This document shows, one piece after another, positions 55,860-64,000 of a stretch of 64,000 nucleotides of DNA. This DNA comes from Batillaria attramentaria (Eukaryota > Mollusca > Gastropoda > Batillariidae), in the NCBI GenBank assembly GCA_018292915.2, contig JACVVK020000014.1, forward strand, positions 1,717,501 to 1,781,500, given 5' to 3'. How positions within the stretch are numbered: position 1 is the first letter of the stretch; every line of letters begins with the position of its first letter. The notes under the pieces are model-generated. The model saw nothing but the letters and a program-made list of their open reading frames with translations, searched no databases and was not told where the DNA came from. The position numbers and the translations under genes are program-made.

Positions 55860-56489
55860 TCACGTCATTCCAACATTTTTGCTGAATCCCGAGGCAGCTG
55901 AAGAAAACACTTTACCATGAAAAAATTGTCTGATCTCCTGAGCACAAGCATGACCAACCACTTGTGAAAGTTCCTGCACACAAAAATTAATGAAAGGGAG
56001 GTTTACTGGGAGGTTTAACTACATATATAACTGGATTGCGTAATTTAAGAAAATTAGTCCTTGAAGTTGAACTCTGGTGTTTTTTCTTGATGTTTCTCAA
56101 AGTAGGTTTGAAACTGTAACAGAGAGTGTAAGCATCATTACTGTTGCAGCATGAGCGACAACAGCTCCCTTCTCTCTCTCTCTCTCTCTCTCTGTAAATC
56201 ATGTTGCACATAATTTATATTTTCATCTTAACATAAGCAATATCGGTATCTCATTAAATGACACAACACTGCTGTACATAGGAATGACTGGGTACCACAG
56301 GTTTTTGGCACCTGTGATCAGCAGAAATGCAAGGTTGACATCTGCAGATGCCACACAACTGCCTTTAGTGTAAGAATAAAAATGTAGTATGGGCTGCATG
56401 AACATGAACAGAAGGTAACAAAAACTTCTTTCATTCATTCTTTCTGTCACCATCTATCTTAGTACACACAATCCCACACACACACAAGT

Positions 56490-56550
<61 letters not shown>

Positions 56551-57218
56551 ACATGTACATGTGTGAACACACCTGCTGACTTGCTGAACTTATTCCATGT
56601 AAACCTATAAAAAAAAAATTCAAAAGACACAATCAACTCAATGGCATTGAAAATAACAAACCCTTCAATGACAATGAAACAATATGAAGTAAACATAACA
56701 AAATAAAACTTTAAAAAACACATAAAAAACCTAACAAGCAAAACACTAGACATGCAGCAATTAGCAAGTTACTTATGGAGTCTGGAAGGTATTTTGTTTG
56801 ACAAAATCGCTGCAGCTAGAGTCTTAAAGAGAACAATATCAGTCAATCAAATACATGTAATACGCTGACCATCCTATAAAGGTTCTTTTACTGTCTCTAA
56901 AAAACGCAATAAACTGACTCACTCTTGAACTTGGCCAGAAGTTGCTTAGCCTTGATCTCCCCAAGCCTAGGGACGGTTTGCAAGGTAGCCAGCACTGCTG
57001 CATTGATGTTGGGCTGTTTTACAGGTCTCTTGAAAATGTTGCTGTCTTGTTTACCCTCAACATGTACCTGTAATGAAACCAGATAACAGGCAACAGTAAG
57101 CTAGTGCTGGCCAAACAACAGAAATAAAAGTAAAATATTTATAGTTTATGAGTTTCCCAGTAAAAAAACTATCACTACATGTAGTATAAAGCCCTATCAG
57201 TCACAAAAACGAAGTCAG

Positions 57219-57289
<71 letters not shown>

Positions 57290-59098
57290 AACAGCCACCC
57301 ATCTCGCTGAATGAGCAACAGACTGTGGGAGCTGGGCCGAACTCAGCTTAAGAACATTCTTAGCCTACATCCGATCTTGATCATCTTTTCATTATTTTGA
57401 TGAAATGTTAACAAACTCTTTGACTTCAGTTTTAAAACTGCCTTTTCAAACTAAATGCGGGCAGTATGCATGGTGAACATACACATGAGAAAACATCTCT
57501 GGAAGACATCACGCATACTCTTAATCACCAGTGCCCTGAAACGATTAAATCTATTGTTGCCTATTTTCTCAATTATTACTATTATGAAGTGGAATGATAT
57601 TTACCATCTGTGTGAGAACACCAGCAGCCTGTCCCTGCCCACTGACAGGAATCACACTGAGCCCCATCTCCAGCCCACAAAACATCTGAAGGTCCGAAAA
57701 ATACTGAGAACTGGCTGGTGTTCGCTCCACGATCACCACTCCTCGTACTTTGTTTGCCTGAAATGTACAGAGAAATACCAGCTGATATCACACACCTGTG
57801 GGCAAACACAAAGGATTATCTGTATCATCATGTCTCCATTTGCATTATGAAAACACCTATCTCAAGATTACTTTGAGAAGTAAACCAGTTTATTATAACA
57901 TAAAAATTATAAACTGCCATACCAAGCATCATATCAAGGCAAGCTCAAAAGCTTAACAACATGAATTTAAGAAATTAAATAACTGGTCTGAAATAACTGC
58001 ATGGATTTCGGCAAAAAAAAGTTTGGCTGCAAATTTCTTGCAGCCTCTCACTGTCCGAGATATATCAGCACCAACTAGTTTCCTTTTCCAGCGCTATAAA
58101 AGTATGAGATATGACAAATAATATCATTTAAAACTAACCATTCTCAGCTTCACACATTTCCTTTTGTAGCCAGTTGCTCCAACAAGGTCTGACTCAGACA
58201 CGTAGATCACTCCAACATGAGAAGCTGGATGGAAATCCACCACACCCAGGCTGTCTTCATACTGAACTCTAACACTACCTGCAACAGACAAACAACACAA
58301 TGATAATAAGAATACAAGGCACGGTCCTAGGTGATAGCGAAACTTAGACACATTATGCACACCACCCTTTGAGCTTTAGTGAAGGATGTCGCATGTAGTG
58401 CATAAAGTGCAGTATCAAAGGTACACTGGTACATGTATCACTGAAGACAGAGGTATATTTATCTTATTTCGCGATTATACATAAAATGTGTTAAGTTAAA
58501 CTTGGTGGCTCTGACATGACATGAAGTTTTGCCCAGTGAAGCAGTGGCAAGCGGCTTTCAGGTTCAACCATTTGGTCTTGCAACTTGAAAGATGTCTAAT
58601 ATGCGTCAAGTTCTGCAATCAGTGTTCATCACTATCTATGCTGGTCTAGTGATGCCCGACAGATGTTCTCAAGCGCACACAGCAAACCCGAACCTAGTGT
58701 GATTATCTGATGGCCGGTTTTAACTTGTTTTCGGTTTTTTGTTGTTGTACTTCTTGTTGTTTTTTTCTGGGAAGGTGGGGTGGGGGTGGGGGGTGGTGCT
58801 GTCAGTCTCTACATTTCCCCCTTCCAAAAGGCGCCTGAGCATGCAGTCGGTATGGAAGTTTTCGCTACGCGATAAAAATGGTCAATCATCATTATCATCG
58901 ATACTACAGGAAACTAAACCAAAACAGCGTAGAAAGACGTTATATTAATTTTAATGAATTACTTTGCAGAGCCGTCACTAAGTCTGTGCCTCTCCATCGT
59001 CCACTCACAACAATATGACCAACTGGCACCCGCAGTTCTGCTTTCACAGGTTGGGTTGATTGCGATTGACTCGAAAGATCACTTGTATTCGCCGCCAT
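55860..59098 (-). CDS. FAAP24: FAAP24, Fanconi anaemia core complex-associated DNA-binding protein
   Basis: The six minus-strand exons are 59098-58963, 58278-58139, 57757-57605, 57067-56923, 56604-56573 (32 nt) and 55973-55860. All are GT-AG and in phase, giving 239 residues (human 215). The N-terminal half matches the ERCC4/XPF nuclease-like fold of FAAP24: RVPVGHIVVSGRWRGTDLV, GVIYVSESDLVGATGYKRK, GVVIVERTPASSQYFSDLQM. The C-terminal half is the tandem helix-hairpin-helix module: LATLQTVPRLGEIKAKQLLA, then SLHGISSASQQELSQVVG, ending with QEIRQFF. FAAP24 pairs with FANCM and targets the core complex to damaged or branched DNA in the nucleus; the fold is catalytically inactive in known members. 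A C-terminal extension of about 18 residues follows the last helix. Confidence 0.94.
56192..56548. repeat. 280-bp direct repeat, copy 2, with (CA)n
   Basis: Near-identical to 44970-45240. The CA tract (56494-56548) ends 24 bp from the donor of the FAAP24 32-nt exon. Lies in the last FAAP24 intron. Confidence 0.9.
57219..57287. repeat. (CA)n microsatellite
   Basis: About 34 CA units in FAAP24 intron 3. Confidence 0.96.
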
Positions 59099-60333
59099 GT
59101 TACTAAACGATTAAGGGGAAAGCACTCAACAACAGAAAATCTGTGGTCCCCTAAGGCTCTGTGTGTAAAACTAGCCATTTGGCAGGAGTGCCTATACCAA
59201 ATGCATACGCCCCATCTTAAATCCGCGCAGGCTAATTTTAACGTCTCCGCCATCGGGATGATTGGGAACATGTTGTTCTAAAATAGGGTAAGATATTTTA
59301 ATGTAAAAGCTTCAGTAAGACTGAATTTTCAGCCGGCGGCCGACGGTGTCGCCCGCGTCGGCCGCCCACTGCGGAGTGCAGCCAAAGCCGCGGCCGATAC
59401 CGTCTGTCGAGACACTGAGGATGCCGGCTAGAACTGTAATGATATGAACTGAACTTGAACACTACAACTTCATGCAACACATATCAGTTAAGACTATTAG
59501 TATTTGAGAATACTAGCAAGTGCGACCCAGTCCGTGAAATTGAATTTGCCGGAGTGTTTTATAATACTGTTAATAATACTGACTAACCGGCTACGGCTGC
59601 CTCTTGTTGTGTTAATTCAGTTAAAGTGTTCTGTGATGGGACTGGTTTGTTGGGCGGAATTTGAAGGCGGGGACCGGGCCCGCGGTAAAACTTGAGCGGT
59701 ATTAAAAGTCACCGGTCCCAGTCTTTGCTACAAGATTGGATGTGTTATCAGACAAGTTTACAACGGGATAAATTCAGGGCCGGCCGCCACACTGATTTAT
59801 AAAAAGACATAATTTTAACACTTGAATAAGACTGACTCAGTTGAGCCGACTGAAAAAAAAAATAAATAAATAAAATGGCAACCGATTCAGCTAGCAAACA
59901 TAGTTCTGGCCTCAAAGCGACTATGCTCGTAACACCGCTGAAACGGAAAACTGCCGATTTCGAAGCTCTAAGGCTGTTTACCCTCCCCCCCCCCCCAAAA
60001 AAAAAAAAAAAAAAACCTACAGTATAAAGTAGCATAATTATTCAGTTTCAAAGCTGAGAAATACGCCCCTTTTGGTTTGGGTATGTCCTGGCACGTCACC
60101 ACTGAGCGCTGCAGCTATAAACTTAGGAGCGGGCTTTGAGTCAGTTTTGCACGTGATTCACGTGCTGTTGGTCGCCGCCGGACTGACCGGCAGTGTGCTG
60201 AACTTTTCACTCACCTCGTGCCATCACAGAGAGAACCTGTCGTCAGGTCTGAGTTGTGCTCATCGTGACTGGCGGCTCAAGTTGACCAAGGCAGTGGTCA
60301 GTGTTTGACAAAATATATCTACACAGTTGTACA
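59099..60333. other. FAAP24 upstream region
   Basis: Contains a CpG-rich patch (about 59330-59410, GGCGGCCGACGG theme) that may be part of a promoter, and a C/A homopolymer pair near 59985-60016. No exon on either strand can be supported. Confidence 0.4.
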
Positions 60334-60337
60334 TTAA

Positions 60338-61982
60338 AGATCTAAGCTCCCCACAAAAGCTTTCCGAAGTGTGAAAAAAATTTACAGAGTCGACCGTGCA
60401 AGTACAGTCAACTCTGTCACATGCAGAGTTTTCAGCGTCCCTGAAACCCCAATAAAAGCCAAGGGCAGCCTGATTTCACAGCTCAGTTTGCGTTACAGTA
60501 TACGCCGGTTATAAGAAACTCGAGGGGGGTGAATTTTTTGGTTTCTTATATCCGAGTTTTCTTATATCTGAAAGTCGGATATAAGAAAGTATTTTGAAAA
60601 ATATTTCTTATAACCGAGTTCAGTGAAAAAAAGGTTTAAAACATTTCCTTTTTCTCAGTTCGTGTATGTTTTGCATTAAATTAAGAAATATCTGGTTTCT
60701 CTTAAAGACCTGCACAGAGTATATATATGTGTAGAGTTAATATACACCAGTGCGCTTGTGTCCTTCAATGTCAGATTTTTTTGTTTGACCATGAAAATAC
60801 TGTTTTTGCTTCCCAACTGTAGCGCTGGCGGTCAAAAAACAAAACAAAAAGAAAAAAAAAAACAACCAAACCAACCAACCAACCAACCAAACAAACAAAC
60901 AAACAAACAAACAAAAAAGAACTAAGGGGAGAGAGAGAGAGAGAGAGAGAATTCCCTTGTATTTATAGGATATATTAAAAGTGCATTATGTATCAACTTT
61001 TGATCTATAAAACACTCGTCCCATTAGAGTATGATATGCGATGCTTTCCGTGTCTAATTTGGCTGAAAAAAGCTGCAAATTAGCTTTTTTTTTCTGTTGG
61101 GAGGGGGAAGGGGGATGGAGGAAAGATGGACCACGTATATTGTCAAAGAAAGGAATTGATCAACAGTTAGTCTAATACTGATAGTTTTATTCTCCTTAAC
61201 GCGAGCCCTGTAGACAGAGACAGACATACAGAGAGAGAGAGAGAGAGACTGAGCTCCCAATCCGGCAAAAAAACAAAATAATAATAAAAACAACATATAA
61301 CAATAGAACAACAAAAATGCATTTCGTATTTTCGTATTTTTTCTTCTTGCCAACATTCAATTTTGCACGGAACACAATGGTAAAGAACCAATTCAAGAAA
61401 AGAAAATCATGCGCCATCATGTGCCTGTCCTAAGTGACGTCACACCTGACCTGTTTTCTTAGAATGAGTGAAATTTTCTTGGAAATGTACTTTCGGTTTC
61501 TTACAATGAGTGAAATTTTCTTGGAAATGTACTTTCGGTTTCTTATATCCGAGTTTTTGTATCAAGCGGGACAAGAAATTTGCTTTCCTAAAACCGAGTT
61601 TTCTTATAAGCGAGTTTCTTGTATCCGAGTTTTTGTAATACATAATAAAGAAGAGTTTGGCCGGGGGGAAAAAATTCGTTGGCAATAACCGAGTTTTCTT
61701 ATATCCGAGTTGCTTATATCCGGCGTCCACTGTATGACACTGAGCGAGAAAGATCGTGCAGCACTCAACATCCGTTCTAGACACTGTAGCGGTGCCGGTG
61801 TCTCGCTCACTGACCAAAAACCAAATAATGTCACGGCAAACTCGTGCTCTGGTTTTATAAGAGTCCCAGAAGCGCTGAAAACTCTGCAGCTGTGACAGAG
61901 TTGCCTGGATTATGCACAGTAGAAGGAGTCACAGTTTTTAAAAAAACGCAATGTTTGCGGCTTTTTGCTGAGATTGCAGACC
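60338..61982. mobile_element. Foldback element copy 2, interrupted by a pogo/Tigger-like element
   Basis: Left 60338-60495 and right 61733-61982 match 20690-21104 almost base for base. The target is TTAA at 60334-60337, with TTGA at the right flank (one change). The two parts rejoin at the TTTGCGTT / GACACTGAGCG point. Confidence 0.88.
60496..61732. mobile_element. Pogo/Tigger-like non-autonomous transposon, nested
   Basis: 1,237 bp bounded by CAGTATACGCCGGTTATAAG and the complement of the right end, CAGTGGACGCCGGATATAAG, with TA on both sides (60494-60495, 61733-61734). Both arms carry many copies of CTTATATCCGAGTTT and its complement. No transposase frame. Related to 49511-50640 by terminal motif. 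Confidence 0.88.
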
Positions 61983-62246
61983 TTGAAACGTTTGAATCAG
62001 TGTTTGCACCGCTCTCTGTGTGTCTCTCTCTCTGTCTCCTTCCAACAACTTGACACTGGATGGGGGTCGGGACTGAGATGGGCGGCTGGAGCCGCCGGAC
62101 ACTCACTGCGGCAACTGAAGCCGACCGGCGTGCATAACTAGTTTTTGTCAAATCCCCCCCCCCACCCCCAACGCACACGCATACACACACCCGGGCTGTT
62201 TTCAGTAATCAAAACTTTGTTCTGAATCAGGAGTCTGAGATGGGCC

Positions 62247-62635
62247 CATGGAGGTGGGCTATCCTGCTGGAGTACCGTTAGAGATGGACCACACTGCTGG
62301 AGTTCCCCTGGAGGTGGGCCTTCGCCCCTGGAGTAACGCTGAAGGTGGGAGTTCGCCGCCGGACTGCCCCTGGAGGTCGACCTTCACAACTCGAGCACCC
62401 CTGGAGGTGGGCCTTCGCCAGTGGAGTACCCCTGGAGGTGGGCCTTCGCCAGTGGAGCACCCCTGGAGGTGGGCCTTCGCCAGTGGAGTACCCCTGGAGG
62501 TGGGCCTTCGCCAGTGGAGCATCCCTGGAGGTGGGCCTTCACCACTGGAGAACCCTTCTAGGTCGGCCTTCACCACCAGAGGTACCCCTGGAGGAGGGCT
62601 CCGCTGTTGGATTGCACCTGGTGCCACTGCCGGAC
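62247..62635. repeat. 31-bp minisatellite, about 12 units
   Basis: Central units are CTGGAGGTGGGCCTTCGCCA plus GTGGAGTACCC, exactly 31 bp apart (62401, 62432, 62463). Outer units are diverged. All three plus frames, and minus frames, stay open across it. Confidence 0.93.
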
Positions 62636-62954
62636 GGGGTGAGTTTGATATTAATTGTGACATCACCATTTCTTGCGCACTTTGTTAAAGTTGTATTTTG
62701 TTACTTCAGGTTAGCCTAGGATGCAAGACGCAAGCATTAAGATTTCAGACAGCAGGTTAAATGCACATTGAATATGTACATTTTGTATGATTTTCATGTG
62801 TATGCTGCGTTGCAGTTCAGTACAATGCCATGTTTTGTTTGACGTACTACAGATCAGTGAATGGATGCCAGCGACCCATCCAATTCCTCCACCTCCCATT
62901 CCAGTTCCCTACCCCCCCAGTCCCAGTCCAGTCCCCACCCCACCATCTAAAATG

Positions 62955-63130
62955 GGGAGCCGGGGTGGTCGAATGGTAGAGCGTTGGACTTCTAATGCTC
63001 GGGTCGTGAGTTCGATCCCGGCTGGGGCCAAATATTTGTGCTGGCTTTTTCATCGTTGCCCCGTCTTTGATATCACCCTATGTGGTGGAAAAGGACGTTA
63101 AACCCCCAAACCCCCACCCACCCACCCACC
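62955..63130 (+). repeat. SINE-A, full length, with 8-bp target-site duplication
   Basis: Flanked by CTAAAATG (62947-62954, 63131-63138). Confidence 0.9.
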
Positions 63131-63352
63131 CTAAAATGACTCGATATCAGGCACGGGGGTTCACTGTGATATCCGTGGGAATTTTAATAGGACAAAATTA
63201 ATGTCCTGGCTGATCGCAAAATAATAGGCCAGTTGTACTGAATACTGAATATTGAAAATTGTCCACTGGTGCCGAAATGATAGGATATAATTATGTCCGC
63301 CTTGGTAAGAAAGCAACTGGGGCATGGCTCGGTGAGTGACCCATGTCCGACG

Positions 63353-63477
63353 AGTTCGATCCCGGCTGGGGCCAAATATTTGTGCTGGCTTTATCATCGT
63401 TGCCCCGTCTTTGATATCACCCTATGTGGTGGAAAAGGCCGTTAAACCCCCAAACACCCACCCACCCACCCACCCAC
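63353..63477 (+). repeat. SINE-A, 5'-truncated at the B box, with 13-bp target-site duplication
   Basis: Flanked by CCCATGTCCGACG (63340-63352, 63478-63490). Starts at AGTTCGATCCCGG. Confidence 0.92.
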
Positions 63478-63619
63478 CCCATGTCCGACGCGGAATGAAG
63501 CCTTGCAGGCCTACCTACACATTGCTTATCTGTGTGCCTTTTGAGGTTAAATATGCAAATCAGAATTGATTTAGGTAGCTGTTCAGAAATGCACCGTGCA
63601 CATCCTCGTTTCAAGTTCA

Positions 63620-63866
63620 CGGGAGCCGGGATAGCCGAATGGTATAGCGTAGGACTTTCAATGCTCGGCTCGTGAGTTCGACATACGTGGTTGAAAAGGA
63701 CGTTAAACTCCCAAACACCCACCCCACCCACCCTGCCCACCCTCGTGAGTTCGAATCCAGGCTGGGGCCAAATATTTGTGCTGGCCTTTTTATCGTTGTC
63801 CCGTCTTTGATATCACCCATACGTGGTGGAGAAGGACGTTAAACTCGCAAACACCCACCCACCCCA
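63620..63866 (+). repeat. SINE-A dimer
   Basis: The first monomer (63620-63741) has a head and tail but lacks the core between the B box and the TGGTTGAAAAGGACG end. The second (63742-63866) starts at CTCGTGAGTTCGAATCC and is complete to the tail. TCCTCGTTT-like sequence flanks the pair (63604, 63870). Confidence 0.85.
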
Positions 63867-64000
63867 CCCTCCTCGTTTTTCACGTGACTGTCTTGTCTCT
63901 CCGTGGTGTATGTGCGCACATCGGATACTGACACGTGACAGCATGTAGCGTCCTTATGGGAAATTAGCTGCAAAAGCTCTGATGGACGCGAGCGTCGGGA

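Noticed and set aside
60072..60308. A divergent plus-strand gene upstream of FAAP24
   Set aside because: A 78-residue frame without splice-site support, domain or signal; no better than chance.

Overview
The window is animal nuclear DNA, most likely from a mollusc and plausibly a marine snail. That placement is inferred from compact exons in long introns, a very high density of (CA)n, (GA)n and (ATT)n tracts, many tRNA-derived SINEs, and protein relatives shared with vertebrates. No species can be named from sequence alone. Nothing prokaryotic or organellar is present.

Five genes can be assembled exon by exon, with matching splice phases. (1) 138-3017 (+): the 3' end of a secreted S1-family serine-protease homologue. 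(2) About 8950-18471 (+): a complete tandem paralogue of 334 residues. Both keep the chymotrypsin fold landmarks but lack the catalytic serine, and the complete one also lacks the catalytic histidine, so they are pseudo-proteases. (3) 20086-21501 (-): a small secreted Gln/Pro-rich protein with eight cysteines; its first exon is not found. (4) 24855-42503 (+): a 19-exon gene of about 2,050 residues with ankyrin repeats, a very long low-complexity region encoded by one 3.7-kb exon, a degenerate protein kinase, and a C-terminal KEN-type domain. This is the layout of RNase L, with the kinase-KEN half also resembling IRE1. (5) On the minus strand, syntaxin-16 (48712-55033) and, upstream of it in the same orientation, FAAP24 (55860-59098).

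The rest is repeats and introns. A tRNA-derived SINE of about 170 bp (called SINE-A here), with a (CCCAC)n tail, occurs about 18 times on both strands, often with clear 8-14 bp target-site duplications. Three further tRNA-headed families (SINE-B, -C, -D), LINE 3' ends, a solo LTR, several inverted-repeat DNA elements (two pogo/Tigger-like, one with TTAA target sites, one short TA-flanked MITE), and tandem arrays of 31, 32, 36 and 91 bp fill introns and intergenic space. Several insertions are nested and give a relative order of events.

The strongest lead is the ankyrin-pseudokinase-KEN gene. It is a candidate invertebrate counterpart of an interferon-pathway ribonuclease, with CRE/ATF-type palindromes upstream and a huge inserted region. 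The inactive protease pair is the second lead. The layout is ANK-KEN gene (+) converging on STX16 (-), with a 6.2-kb repeat-filled gap between them.
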